From: Clostridium thermobutyricum
GTDB lineage: Bacteria > Bacillota > Clostridia > Ch29
NCBI GenBank assembly: GCA_016842005.1
Contig: JAENYD010000016.1
Span: forward strand, 1-51,923
Reading direction: 5' to 3'
Length of the DNA stretch: 51,923 nt
Shown: one piece after another, positions 15,658-24,304 of the stretch
Layout of the letters: each line of letters opens with the position of its first letter
Numbering within the stretch: the first letter of the stretch is position 1
Made by a program: the position numbers and the translations under genes
The notes under the pieces: model-generated
Database searches by the model: none
Seen by the model: only the letters and a program-made list of their open reading frames with translations
Told to the model about the DNA's origin: nothing

Positions 15658-17088
15658 TCATATACCACCGTAATACTCCATTATTCCTTTATATATCCCT
15701 GTAGCAATCTGTTTTTTATACGTATCCCTTTCCAGCTTTTTTTCTTCCATGGGGTTTGATATATAGCCTATTTCCAGAATCAATGAGCTTACTTTTACTT
15801 CCCTTAAAATGTAAAAATTGGCTATCCTTACTCCCCGGTTTATAACACCCGCCTGGTCCACCATGTGTTTCATGATTGCCCCGCCCAGTTTTTCTCCTTC
15901 AGCATCCCCCTTAAAGTAATAGATCTCAGTACCGGATACTGTGGGATTTTCAATGGCATTGTGGTGTATGCTTATAAAAAAATGCGGTCTCAAATCATTG
16001 CCTATTTCCGCCCTCCTGGACATCAGTACTTTGCTGTCGTCTTCCCTGGTCAGGTAAACAACTGCTCCCGCTCCCCTCAGAGTTTCTGCAAGCATTTTGG
16101 ATATTTCCAGGTTAATGTCTTTTTCTTTCAGCCCTCCTATTCCCCTGTTATCACTGTCATCTCCTCCATGACCGGGGTCCAGGACAAATACTTTGCCCTT
16201 CAAGGGCTTATCTTTTTCAAAACTCCTTATGCCGGTTATCTCTACCCCTGTAAAGTAGTAATGGATTATCTCTCTATATCCATATCCCTTAGCTGCCATG
16301 GCATTGGCGCCATGCTGGCACATTCCCAGCCCATGACCTTTTCCTCCGCTGTAAATCCTGAAAATCAGCGGATCCCAGCCGAAACGGGTGGAGTTCAGCC
16401 CGAGAAGCTGCTTTACATCGCTACCCCTGAAACACTTGCCGCCAATTTTTATATTTCTTACTCTGCCTTCCCGGTCCCTTTCGATTTCATCAATTATGCC
16501 TTTCACCGAAGGCGCTTCAACGGCACTGGCCCTTTTTATCCTTACCCCAAGTTTTTCTTCCACTTCTTCTATGGTCACGTCCCTGGTATTCTCCCAGTAC
16601 AGGGATTCTCTGCAGTAATCGCACAATACTTTCCGTAGATATAATACCTTATTCCCTATTACGTCTTCCGAATTTTCGGTAGCCCCTCCGCAGCAGGGAT
16701 GATAATAGGGATGAATGGGCTTACTGTTAACCGTTACTATTTCTCCCCGGGTTGACAGGGCTGCCTCCATTATCCTGTCCCATTTTTCCTGATAACTGCC
16801 CCCCCAGAGCTCTTTCAACTCCTCCCTGGACAACCATTTCTCACAGTGCCCGCTGTTGCATATATCTGCTCCTGCATAAGCCCTGCACCCTTCACCATCG
16901 TATACGGGAAGCTGTCTTACTATGCCTGTCCTTATAAGAAGAGCCTGGGCCTTGAGTGCTTCCATGTTGAAGCACGGAGACATCCGGGAAGCCAGAAGCT
17001 CCGCCACCAGTTCGTCCAGGGGCATTTTGACCATACCATTCATATTATTATAATAAACTTTGATAATTACATTTTCTCCGCACGTCAA
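15658..17088 (-). CDS. SpoIID/LytB domain fused to Amidase_3 peptidoglycan amidase
   Basis: 476 residues. Residues 20-285 are SpoIID-like (PLDELVAELL, MEALKAQALLIRT, GHGLGMCQHGANAMAAKGY). Residues 298-474 are an N-acetylmuramoyl-L-alanine amidase with intact zinc and catalytic residues: His307 in DPGHGG, Glu322, His376 in SIHHNA and Glu439 in LILEIGY. The position of the SpoIID catalytic Glu (AAEMP in the family) reads ASRMS, with Arg35. The SpoIID half is Cys-rich (CNSGHC, HPCCGG, CDYC). No signal peptide or membrane helix is seen. Start is TTG at 17088, 9 nt after GGAGGAGG; the ATG just upstream runs straight into TGA. It lies 21 nt after yabG and so probably acts during sporulation, where SpoIID and an amidase remodel septal or cortex peptidoglycan. 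Confidence 0.88.
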   Translation of the reverse strand: MTCGENVIIKVYYNNMNGMVKMPLDELVAELLASRMSPCFNMEALKAQALLIRTGIVRQLPVYDGEGCRAYAGADICNSGHCEKWLSREELKELWGGSYQEKWDRIMEAALSTRGEIVTVNSKPIHPYYHPCCGGATENSEDVIGNKVLYLRKVLCDYCRESLYWENTRDVTIEEVEEKLGVRIKRASAVEAPSVKGIIDEIERDREGRVRNIKIGGKCFRGSDVKQLLGLNSTRFGWDPLIFRIYSGGKGHGLGMCQHGANAMAAKGYGYREIIHYYFTGVEITGIRSFEKDKPLKGKVFVLDPGHGGDDSDNRGIGGLKEKDINLEISKMLAETLRGAGAVVYLTREDDSKVLMSRRAEIGNDLRPHFFISIHHNAIENPTVSGTEIYYFKGDAEGEKLGGAIMKHMVDQAGVINRGVRIANFYILREVKVSSLILEIGYISNPMEEKKLERDTYKKQIATGIYKGIMEYYGGI

Positions 17089-17109
17089 ATCATTTTACCT
17101 CCTCCTATG

Positions 17110-17985
17110 CTAAATATAGGGGGATTTTGGCAGCCCTTCCCTGTATTTACCCCTGGTCTGAAGGCCGCCTATACCTTCCAGCCCTGTTATTGTGCTGGCA
17201 ATAAGCTCTTCCACCGATACTATTTTGTCAATTCCGGAATAGGATATTTTTTCACAAATAAAAACCGGGTCCAGTGCGTGAATCAGAACCCTGTTGGGAG
17301 AACTGGCAAAATTGGCCCCCGCCCCTAGAATAGCCTCAAAATGAGACTGGCAGGCCCCGGCAAAAATAACCAGGTCGTCATAGGAGGGGTCAAACTTCCT
17401 GGCCTCTTTTACAGCCGCAGTAAAGTACTTTGAATTTCTATAATAGTTTATATCCTTAATATCATCATATCCTTTAATAAGGCTGTCATGACCTGTTAAA
17501 ACCAGTATATCCGGCAGTTCTTCCCTTAATAGCTCCCCAACCACTGAGGGCTGTTCACTTTCGGGGACATAATGGCCTATCACCTTTATATCCAGTTTAT
17601 AGTATGTCTCCATGCACATATCAAGGTATTCTTTATCTCCATCCAGGTGAAGGACTTTTCCCGACCTGCCGAAAGAATTCTTGCTCCTGTACAGAAAGGC
17701 ATTCTTGATACCCCTTGAGTTGCTCCTGTTTTTCCTTTCGCTCATAACACTGGAGATGCGCTTGGAAATGATTTCATTATAGGTTTTCTTATAAGAGCTT
17801 GTATCTTTACCTGTCATCCTGACCAGGTCGGTTTCAGGAGCGTCTGCCAGAATCCTCAGATTGACCCCCTTTAATATAAAAACCCTCTCCTTGGCGGAGT
17901 GGTCTATTACTTCAACCACTTTAAACAATATATCACAATCGTATGATTTCCTGGCTACCAAGTCTCCAATTCTAATTCCGGTCAC
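17110..17985 (-). CDS. yabG: YabG sporulation-specific protease
   Basis: About 291 residues of the YabG family (peptidase U57), a mother-cell protease that trims spore-coat proteins. Matches include IGDLVARKSYDCDILF at the N-terminus, KVLHLDGD, VLTGHDSL, the segment YRNSKYFTAAV, VIFAGACQSHFEAI and GANFASSPNRVLIHALDPV. The cysteine and histidine of GACQSHF are the likely catalytic pair. I start it at GTG 17985, 6 nt after GGAGGG; an ATG at 17991 abuts the ribosome site and a TTG at 18012 lacks one. It forms an operon with the SpoIID-amidase gene. Confidence 0.92.
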   Translation of the reverse strand: MTGIRIGDLVARKSYDCDILFKVVEVIDHSAKERVFILKGVNLRILADAPETDLVRMTGKDTSSYKKTYNEIISKRISSVMSERKNRSNSRGIKNAFLYRSKNSFGRSGKVLHLDGDKEYLDMCMETYYKLDIKVIGHYVPESEQPSVVGELLREELPDILVLTGHDSLIKGYDDIKDINYYRNSKYFTAAVKEARKFDPSYDDLVIFAGACQSHFEAILGAGANFASSPNRVLIHALDPVFICEKISYSGIDKIVSVEELIASTITGLEGIGGLQTRGKYREGLPKSPYI

Positions 17986-18148
17986 TTCCATCCCTCCTGG
18001 ATAACCTTTCAATATGATTGATTAATATATATTATGAAGTGAAAGAGGAGGGTGTGCATTCGTCCCCGGCATACCCGGTTTGAATCATAGTTGTAATCGG
18101 AATAACCGCAGGTACGGCATCGACAAAAATTTTTCACTGTAGTAACGG

Positions 18149-18177
18149 TTAAAATAGGTCATATAATGTGATATAAT
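18149..18177 (+). promoter_or_regulatory. Probable promoter of mgtE
   Basis: -35 TTAAAA (18149-18154), 17-bp spacer, -10 TATAAT (18172-18177), about 24 nt before the M-box. The -10 is perfect and the -35 weak. Confidence 0.5.
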
Positions 18178-18200
18178 AAGTTATATAAAATAAATACTAT

Positions 18201-18360
18201 ATTTCGTTAGGTGAGGTTCCTATATAGATATACGCTACTGCCCAGAAATGTCGAGAGACGCCAATGGGTTAGCAAGTATTACCGGAATAAGGTTTTACTT
18301 AATGTAGCTGGATTTTGTCCAAAGCTATATAGTGCCAAAACTCAACGAGTGGAGGGTTAA
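18201..18360 (+). promoter_or_regulatory. M-box (ykoK) magnesium riboswitch
   Basis: The leader of mgtE matches the M-box consensus closely: TTCGTTAGGTGAGGTTCC at 18203, then TACGCTACTGCCCAGAAATG, TCGAGAGACGCCAATGGGTT, AATAAGGTTTTACTTAATG and AGTGCCAAAACTCAACGAG. M-box RNAs bind Mg2+ and, when bound, favour a downstream terminator, shutting off Mg2+ import. The terminator at 18373-18400 and mgtE as the next gene fit this fully. Confidence 0.95.
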
Positions 18361-18372
18361 TGCAGGAATTAA

Positions 18373-18400
18373 GCTTCTTCTTTGTTGAGGAAGCCTTTTT
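18373..18400 (+). terminator. Riboswitch-controlled terminator before mgtE
   Basis: GCTTCTTC (18373-18380) pairs with GAGGAAGC (18387-18394, one G-U) and is followed by CTTTTT. It lies between the M-box and mgtE, as expected for the expression platform. Confidence 0.85.
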
Positions 18401-18490
18401 AATTTGTCAGGCTATATTACCCGCCTTTTTTTCGAATTCATATAATGATAGAAACAGATTATATCCGGGACCGGAAAGGAGCTGAGAAAA

Positions 18491-19837
18491 ATGGAAAAGT
18501 TTAAAGATCTGTTTGAAGAAAAAAGATTCCGGGAATTAATGGAATACCTGAATGATATGAACGAGGTAGACCTGGCTGAATATCTGAAAGAACTGGATAA
18601 GAACCAAAAGATAATATTTTTCAGGCTGCTTAAAAAAGACAACGCGGCGGAGGTTTTCTCCTACATGGATACCGAAGAACAGCTGGATTTGATTGATTCC
18701 ATAACCGAGGCAAGGCTGAAGGAACTGATGGAGAATATGGCCTTTGACGATAAAATTGACCTGCTGGAAGAAATGCCTGCAAAAGTGGTAAAAAAAATAT
18801 TGCAGCACGTTACAAAAGACGAAAGGAAAATAATCAATCATTTTCTTAATTTCCCCGAGGATTCGGCCGGTTCTATCATGACTATAGAATACGTCGACCT
18901 GAAGAAATATTTTACGGTGAAAGACGCCCTGGAACACATAAAAAAAACCGGTGTCAACAAGGAAACCATTTACACCTGCTATGTGATCGACAGCAGCCGA
19001 CATCTTGAAGGAACAATATCTCTCAAGGACATTATTATGGCGAAAGAAGACAGTGAAATCGGTGAGCTTATGGACAACCGGGTCGTGGCCGTACAGACCA
19101 CCGATGACCAGGAGGAAGTAGCAGCCCTGTTCAAAAAATACGACCTTCTGTCCGTTCCCGTTATTGACAGGGAGAACAGGCTTGTTGGCATAATTACCAT
19201 TGACGACATAATCGATGTTATAGAAGAGGAGGATACGGAAGACTTTCACAAAATGGCAGCCATGGAGGCCAATGAAGTATCCTACCTGAAGACAGGGATA
19301 GTAACCCTTGCCCGAAAGAGAATATTATGGCTCATGGCACTTATGATCTCAGCCACCCTCACCGCCAAGATCGTTCAACATTTTGATATGGTGCTGCAGT
19401 CGGTTGTAAGCCTGGCATATTTCATACCCATGCTGATGGGTACAGGAGGAAATGCCGGGTCCCAGTCGGCAACACTGGTAATAAGGGGAATGGCGGTTGG
19501 AGAGCTGGACAGCAAGGACGCCATAAAGGTAATATCAAAGGAACTGAGAGTATCTTTTCTTGTGGGACTGGCCCTTGCAACAGTCAACTACATCAGAATC
19601 ATCCTGTTTGAAAACCTGGACACGGGCATTGCCCTTACGGTATCTCTGACCATCATGGTAACGGTAATGCTTGCAAAGCTTACAGGGGCAATGCTTCCCA
19701 TAATAGCCAAGGCTGTAAAGGTAGACCCGGCTATAATTGCCGCTCCCATGATCAGCACTATAGTAGATGCATTAACTCTCATCATGTATTTTAATATAGC
19801 GCGCATTATACTTGGGCGGGCCTTCGGCCTTGCCTGA
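18491..19837 (+). CDS. mgtE: MgtE magnesium transporter
   Basis: 448 residues. An acidic MgtE N-domain (about 1-125), paired CBS domains (about 130-250, with DSAGSIMTIEYV at the start) and a five-helix membrane domain (about 270-445, with GTGGNAGSQSATLVIRGMA in the pore region). MgtE is a Mg2+-gated Mg2+ channel; the CBS and N domains sense internal Mg2+, while the M-box upstream controls its transcript. ATG at 18491 follows AAAGGAG. Its last 66 nt overlap a convergent small gene. Confidence 0.96.
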   Translation: MEKFKDLFEEKRFRELMEYLNDMNEVDLAEYLKELDKNQKIIFFRLLKKDNAAEVFSYMDTEEQLDLIDSITEARLKELMENMAFDDKIDLLEEMPAKVVKKILQHVTKDERKIINHFLNFPEDSAGSIMTIEYVDLKKYFTVKDALEHIKKTGVNKETIYTCYVIDSSRHLEGTISLKDIIMAKEDSEIGELMDNRVVAVQTTDDQEEVAALFKKYDLLSVPVIDRENRLVGIITIDDIIDVIEEEDTEDFHKMAAMEANEVSYLKTGIVTLARKRILWLMALMISATLTAKIVQHFDMVLQSVVSLAYFIPMLMGTGGNAGSQSATLVIRGMAVGELDSKDAIKVISKELRVSFLVGLALATVNYIRIILFENLDTGIALTVSLTIMVTVMLAKLTGAMLPIIAKAVKVDPAIIAAPMISTIVDALTLIMYFNIARIILGRAFGLA

Positions 19838-20023
19838 TTTGACCTCTCGCCGCGACTTTAACAGTTCCCGGATCCTCTGCTTCAACTTTTTGTATTGTTT
19901 GGGCAGGACCAGATACATGCCGGTAAATATGAGGACCCAGCCGGGAAGCACCGGAAGCAGCAGTCCCGTTATTCCAATAATAATGCATACTATGCCTGTA
20001 AAAATTCTAACTATAATCAACAC
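19772..20023 (-). CDS. Small PGPGW-type transmembrane protein
   Basis: 83 residues from GTG 20023 (GGAGGT lies 4-5 nt ahead; a TTG three nt later is equally placed). One long or two short membrane helices contain GIVCIIIGITGLLLPVLPGW, resembling the putative transmembrane PGPGW family, followed by a basic, probably cytoplasmic tail. Function unknown. Its 3' end overlaps mgtE by 66 nt on the opposite strand; gene reality rests on the ribosome site and the Pro-Gly-Trp motif. Confidence 0.55.
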   Translation of the reverse strand: MLIIVRIFTGIVCIIIGITGLLLPVLPGWVLIFTGMYLVLPKQYKKLKQRIRELLKSRREVKSGKAEGPPKYNARYIKIHDES

Positions 20024-20170
20024 TATACCTCCATTGTACAATCTGACGTTCTTACTATAACACAGGGGAATGCTGGAGTAAAGCATATGAAAAATATACT
20101 ACTGATAAAGGAATTTGGTTAAGCAAGCAGAATTGTATTATAAATCTTACGAAAAACAGGAGGGGTGAAA

Positions 20171-21871
20171 ATGAAAGCCAAAATCATTGCAATAATGTCA
20201 GTATTTCAGTTTATGTTAACAGTAGCAGTATATGTTTTGATGGTAAGACTGATGCCCCGGAAGCTTGTAGACTTACTGGCTGACAGTCCGTCCGCCGATA
20301 TCCCTGACAGTATTATGCCCCTTATCAGCCAGGCTGCCTTGAAGTACTGGCTGGTGGCAGTCGCCGTTACTGTGGTCTTCAATGTTTTATTCTATGCTAT
20401 AATCAGATGCATTTATATAACGCCCATATCAAGTCTTGAGAAAGACCTGGAAGAAATAGAAAAGGGAGATATGCTCAGGAAACTGCCGGAAGACCTCAGG
20501 TCATCCATTGGCAAAATAGCCCGTACAACCAATAAAATCCTGATGAATACAAAAAGGACGATGGGGGAAATACTGACGGTTGCCGAGAAAACCAAAATCT
20601 ATGCTGAAGAGCTGTTAACCAATGCCGAAGAAACCAATCGCTCCGCAGAAGAAATCGCAATAACCATTTCTGAAATAGCCCAGGGCATAGAACAGGGCTC
20701 CGCTGCTGCAACCAGAACAAGGAACAATACCTCCGAAATGGTCAGGTCCTCGGAAAGCATTGCTCAATTTGCCGACGCCACCATGGAGGAAACCCTGAAA
20801 ATGGAAAAGACTATATCCGAAAGTATGGGTAATCTGGAAAGCCTGATTGAAAGAATCCGGGAGAGCTCCCTGACAAATAACCGCCTGGCTGAAGAGGTGG
20901 CTGTCCTTGAAAAACATGCGGGACAAATATCCAGTATCATTGTTGAAGTGACAGATATCAGCGAGCAGACCAACTTACTGGCCCTTAACGCCGCTATTGA
21001 AGCTGCCCGGGCGGGTGAACAGGGAAGGGGTTTTGCCGTTGTTGCCGAGGAAGTGAGAAAACTTGCGGAACAGTCAGCCATATCCGCCAGTAAGATCCAA
21101 AACCTGGTTAATTCCATAATCAATCAGATTGAGCTGGTGGTAGGAACCATGAAGTCCCAGGCTGACAGAGCCCGGGAAGACGCAAACCTGGCTGACAGCT
21201 CCAGGGAAGAATTCAGACGGATAAGCCAGGTAACCCGTTCGACTTCACAATCGGTACAAAGAATACTGCAACTGGCTGAAAAGCAGGTGGCCAGTGTAAG
21301 GGAAATCGATGCACTGATGGAGGACATAGTGGCATCCGCCCAGCAGGCTTCGGCGGGAACACAGCAGTCAGCGGCAGCGGCGGAACAGCAGTCGGCCTCC
21401 ATGGAGCAGGTATTCCAGTCGGTTAGAAACCTCAATGAAATCGCCGGGGAACTGGATGAGGCCTTTAATGAATATAGAAGGGGCCTCGCCCTGGGGGAAA
21501 AAGAAGAGAACAGAGCCCGCAGGGCGACTTCTGTTATGGCTGCCATGGTGGAAAGGGAGGAATTTAAAAAAGACCGCCCTGATGACATATTAAAACTGTT
21601 CAAAGAGAGTATATCCCAGAGTACCGGCCTGGAATTCCTGGCATATGTTGATAATACCGGTGAACTGGTCATAGGGTCCCAGGATATCGAAAATACCAAT
21701 GCGCGGCACAGGCCTTTCTTCATCGAGGCCATGAAAGGCAAAACCTACCGGTCCCAACCCTACGTCTCTTCTGTCACTCAGGAATTCTGTATTACCATAT
21801 CCATGCCCGTCAGGGACAGCAGGAACAATATAAAGGGAATACTGGTAGGAGACCTGAACCTGGGCGTATAG
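20171..21871 (+). CDS. Methyl-accepting chemotaxis protein with C-terminal Cache-like domain
   Basis: 566 residues. TM1 is at about 5-27 and TM2 at about 58-80, with an outside loop of only about 30 residues. A HAMP-like region follows, then the MCP signalling coiled coil with the conserved tip ([20 protein letters not shown] near 267). After the coiled coil (ending near 435) a further 110-residue domain has the sequence [16 protein letters not shown] and ISMPVRD, typical of the membrane-distal part of Cache sensors. Cache domains usually lie outside the membrane before TM2; here the domain would be cytoplasmic. The ATG at 20171 follows AGGAGGGG at 7 nt. It would signal through CheA/CheW. Confidence 0.92.
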   Translation: MKAKIIAIMSVFQFMLTVAVYVLMVRLMPRKLVDLLADSPSADIPDSIMPLISQAALKYWLVAVAVTVVFNVLFYAIIRCIYITPISSLEKDLEEIEKGDMLRKLPEDLRSSIGKIARTTNKILMNTKRTMGEILTVAEKTKIYAEELLTNAEETNRSAEEIAITISEIAQGIEQGSAAATRTRNNTSEMVRSSESIAQFADATMEETLKMEKTISESMGNLESLIERIRESSLTNNRLAEEVAVLEKHAGQISSIIVEVTDISEQTNLLALNAAIEAARAGEQGRGFAVVAEEVRKLAEQSAISASKIQNLVNSIINQIELVVGTMKSQADRAREDANLADSSREEFRRISQVTRSTSQSVQRILQLAEKQVASVREIDALMEDIVASAQQASAGTQQSAAAAEQQSASMEQVFQSVRNLNEIAGELDEAFNEYRRGLALGEKEENRARRATSVMAAMVEREEFKKDRPDDILKLFKESISQSTGLEFLAYVDNTGELVIGSQDIENTNARHRPFFIEAMKGKTYRSQPYVSSVTQEFCITISMPVRDSRNNIKGILVGDLNLGV

Positions 21872-21873
21872 AA

Positions 21874-21905
21874 AACAAACCCGCATTATGCGGGCTTATT
21901 TGTTT
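21874..21905. terminator. Bidirectional terminator between MCP gene and minus-strand gene
   Basis: CCCGC (21880-21884) and GCGGG (21890-21894) form the core stem, flanked by AAACAAA and TTTGTTT arms that also pair. It lies 3 nt after the MCP stop and 3 nt before the stop of the opposing gene, so it can serve both. Confidence 0.75.
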
Positions 21906-21907
21906 CC

Positions 21908-22918
21908 CTATTCCGGTTTCACCAGTATACCGGTATTTGCATCGACATATGCGAGCCAGTATCCGAAAACTCCCGGCCTTTTTCCCTTTCCCCTGGCAGG
22001 ATGCCAGTTATAGAATCCCCAGGCGTCCATTTGCCTTTCCATTTGCTCTCTGTATCCCCCCGGAACCCCGTATATATAATACTTTATCCTTTTATTATCA
22101 TCATATTTGATGCCGAACAGGTAATTATAATTGTTTATATACCACCAGTTGCACCCCTCTATGGGATGCTCAAAGGGCTGTACTTTGCAGTAGTACTTGA
22201 GCGCATCCTCAATGTAATTTTCAATTTTCCGGCCGGCCAGTTGTTCGCTTATTTGCCGGTATCCCTGTTCCATTTCTTTCAGCCGGTCTGTTTCATTCTT
22301 TTCTTCTTCTGTTTCAACCTCTGCCCTTTCACCCTTGCGATCTGTTCCGCCCTCCTCGGTTTCTTCAGCAACCGGGTTTCCCATCATCTGTTCATCCGCA
22401 GGCTTATCATCCGTATGTACTTCTTCCGGAATTTCAGCCTCATCATTCTGCAAAGACTCCTCTCCATAGTGTGTCTCATGGAAGATTTTTTCTTTCCAGT
22501 CTTTAGGCTCTTCCCCTGTATATCCTATGAGAGGACAGTATATGTCATGTTTATGGCTGTTTTTTCTCTGCGCCGTTACCCCTACCACATCAAAGCTGTC
22601 TATACCTTCTCCCGTATCTTTCACATCCCCGGGATCAAACCTCCAGACGTTTTCTCCTTTGCCTTTCTTATCTATAACCAGGACACCGGTATTAATCAGG
22701 TGGTTGCTGTTATCGCTCTGCGCCAGAAAGCCCTTGTATATCCATTCACCCTTCTCAAAATATTTCAAATTCTGGACATAAAGAGTAAGTACTCCTTTTC
22801 CGCCTCTTATCTCTAACCTTGCAAACCCTGCGGGACGCTTTCCTGCATCAGCCCTGTAACCGGGGTCTGATTCCTGCAGCATAATCATACGTCTGCTGAA
22901 ATTTCTGCCCGAGCCCAT
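21908..22918 (-). CDS. Conserved hypothetical protein, two domains with acidic linker
   Basis: 336 residues, not assigned to a named family. Residues 30-130 form a beta-rich domain (YKGFLAQSDNSNHLINTGVL and WRFDPGDVKDTGEGIDSFDV). Residues 140-225 are a Glu/Lys/Thr-rich linker. Residues 228-336 form an aromatic-rich C-terminal domain (FEHPIEGCNWWYINNYNY, VPGGYREQMERQMDAWGF, GVFGYWLAYVD). No signal peptide or membrane helix. The ATG at 22918 follows GGGAGGGAAGGGA. It sits after ksgA on the same strand, 61 nt away. The presence of two compact conserved-looking ends with a variable acidic middle suggests a scaffold; a sporulation role is possible from the neighbourhood but unsupported by motif. 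Confidence 0.6.
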   Translation of the reverse strand: MGSGRNFSRRMIMLQESDPGYRADAGKRPAGFARLEIRGGKGVLTLYVQNLKYFEKGEWIYKGFLAQSDNSNHLINTGVLVIDKKGKGENVWRFDPGDVKDTGEGIDSFDVVGVTAQRKNSHKHDIYCPLIGYTGEEPKDWKEKIFHETHYGEESLQNDEAEIPEEVHTDDKPADEQMMGNPVAEETEEGGTDRKGERAEVETEEEKNETDRLKEMEQGYRQISEQLAGRKIENYIEDALKYYCKVQPFEHPIEGCNWWYINNYNYLFGIKYDDNKRIKYYIYGVPGGYREQMERQMDAWGFYNWHPARGKGKRPGVFGYWLAYVDANTGILVKPE

Positions 22919-22979
22919 TCCCTTCCCTCCCTTTTTACAAAATGCTACACTACCAATATATGAAGGGATAGGCCAATGG

Positions 22980-23843
22980 TTACCTGATTTTACTCATGCA
23001 GTTTGCCAGCTTGCAGAATTCCTCTACAGAAAGGCTTTCACCCCTCCTGTTCCCGTCTATGCCTGCACTTTCAAGGGCCCTTCTCACGTATTCCTTGTCA
23101 TTAATGCCGGATATCCCTTTTAATGCATTAAGAAGGGTTTTCCTTCTATGGCCGAAGGCCTTTTTTACCAGTAAGAACAGGAGCTTTTCGTCCTTTACAT
23201 CAAATACCTGCTCTTTTCTTATATCCATCTTTACTATTGCTGAACTGACCTTGGGAGGGGGTATAAACACAGCAGGAGGTACAGTGGCTATCAAATGGGG
23301 CCTCGAATAATACTGCACTCCCACAGTAATAGCTCCATAATCTTTTGTCCCCGGGGCTGCCGTCATCCTCAGGGCTACTTCCTTCTGTACCATAACTACA
23401 ACCGATTCCAGGGGAAAATCTTCTTCCAGGAGTTTCATAATAACCGGAGAGGTTATGTAATAGGGCAGATTGGCCACAACTTTCACCCTTCCGGGTGAAA
23501 AAACTTCTTCCCACAATCTTCTCAGGTCAATTTTAAGTATATCCCGGTTTATCAGCTTGACATTAGATAAGCATGAAGTGGTTTCTTCCAGCACAGGCAT
23601 TAGCCTGCTGTCTATCTCAACGGCCACAAGCTTCCCCGCCCTGGCTGCCAGTTCCCGGGTCAAGGTCCCGATTCCCGGACCGATTTCCAGTACCCTGTCG
23701 TCCGGTTTCAGTTCGGCGCTGTCCACAATCTTCTTCAGTATATTTTTGTCGGCCAGAAAATTCTGCCCCAGCTTTTTATTAAGTGTTAAACGGTACTTTT
23801 TCAGGATATCCACCGTTTCCTTTATTGTAAATCCTTCATCCAT
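22980..23843 (-). CDS. rsmA: RsmA (KsgA), 16S rRNA dimethyladenosine transferase
   Basis: 287 residues from ATG 23843. It dimethylates two adjacent adenines near the 3' end of 16S rRNA using SAM. Motifs: KLGQNFLADKNILKKIVDSA, SAM site LEIGPGIGTLTREL, acidic VAVEID, catalytic NLPYYITSPVIMKLL, and HRRKTLLNAL in the C-terminal helical domain. Full length for the family. A TTG start at 23867 would overlap rnmV but has no ribosome site. The gene follows rnmV directly, as in B. subtilis. Confidence 0.96.
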   Translation of the reverse strand: MDEGFTIKETVDILKKYRLTLNKKLGQNFLADKNILKKIVDSAELKPDDRVLEIGPGIGTLTRELAARAGKLVAVEIDSRLMPVLEETTSCLSNVKLINRDILKIDLRRLWEEVFSPGRVKVVANLPYYITSPVIMKLLEEDFPLESVVVMVQKEVALRMTAAPGTKDYGAITVGVQYYSRPHLIATVPPAVFIPPPKVSSAIVKMDIRKEQVFDVKDEKLLFLLVKKAFGHRRKTLLNALKGISGINDKEYVRRALESAGIDGNRRGESLSVEEFCKLANCMSKIR

Positions 23844-23850
23844 AATGCTT

Positions 23851-24159
23851 TTACCCGCTCTCTTCAATGGTATTAAGACTTTTTTTAAATGCTTCCCGCG
23901 TTATCTGATACCCGTTTAACCGTTGCAGCATTTTCCTGGCACTACACCGGCCTATGCCCAGAACTTCGCCCGGCATATTTCTGCGGACACCGGCGCTGCC
24001 GGTACCTGCCAGCCCCGTCTTTAGCAGGTCCGCCATGGTGAAAACCGGCCTATGTCCCTCCAGTCTTTCAGTCCTGGCTCTGTCAAGAGGCCTGCGTATA
24101 TCCTTTTTTACAGCACTGATATCCTTGGGGCCTTCTACCACTATTATCTCTTTAATCAT
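23851..24159 (-). CDS. rnmV: Truncated ribonuclease M5 lacking most of the Toprim domain
   Basis: 102 residues against about 180 for ribonuclease M5, which matures 5S rRNA. The N-terminus (MIKEIIVVEGPKDISAVKK) matches the start of the Toprim domain, including the catalytic Glu. The sequence then passes directly to the C-terminal half (ADLLKTGLAG, LGIGRCSARKMLQRLNGY, ITREAFKKSLNTI). The Toprim core with the DxD metal motif, roughly 70-90 residues, is missing. The frame is open across the junction, so this is an in-frame loss rather than a frameshift. Its place directly before ksgA confirms the identity. It is probably inactive unless another protein supplies the site. Confidence 0.75.
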   Translation of the reverse strand: MIKEIIVVEGPKDISAVKKDIRRPLDRARTERLEGHRPVFTMADLLKTGLAGTGSAGVRRNMPGEVLGIGRCSARKMLQRLNGYQITREAFKKSLNTIEESG

Positions 24160-24280
24160 AACTGCATCCCTTTCTGCAGAATATCCACGGTTAATTGAAA
24201 CGGGGACCCGGAGTGGAATTTGACTGTCTGCTGGCATAGACCGGCCTGGACAGAGCTACGGGCGGTAGGACCGTGACAAA

Positions 24281-24304
24281 ACAGCCCACCTCGGGGTGGG
24301 CTGT
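24281..24304 (-). terminator. Strong terminator after the G5/3D gene
   Basis: ACAGCCCACC (24281-24290) and GGTGGGCTGT (24295-24304) form a perfect 10-bp stem with a 4-nt loop; on the minus strand TTTTGT follows. The stem begins within the stop codon of the gene, so rnmV and ksgA need another promoter or read-through. Confidence 0.88.

Noticed and set aside
15865-16638. 257-codon plus-strand frame
   Set aside because: Antisense to the SpoIID-amidase gene, whose motifs are intact; Phe/Tyr/Cys-rich shadow.
18536-19249. 237-codon minus-strand frame
   Set aside because: Antisense shadow of mgtE with unnatural composition.
21124-21741. 205-codon minus-strand frame
   Set aside because: Ser/Ala-rich shadow of the chemotaxis receptor coiled coil.
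22001-22816. 271-codon plus-strand frame
   Set aside because: Antisense to the hypothetical gene; the minus-strand gene has a strong ribosome site and balanced composition.
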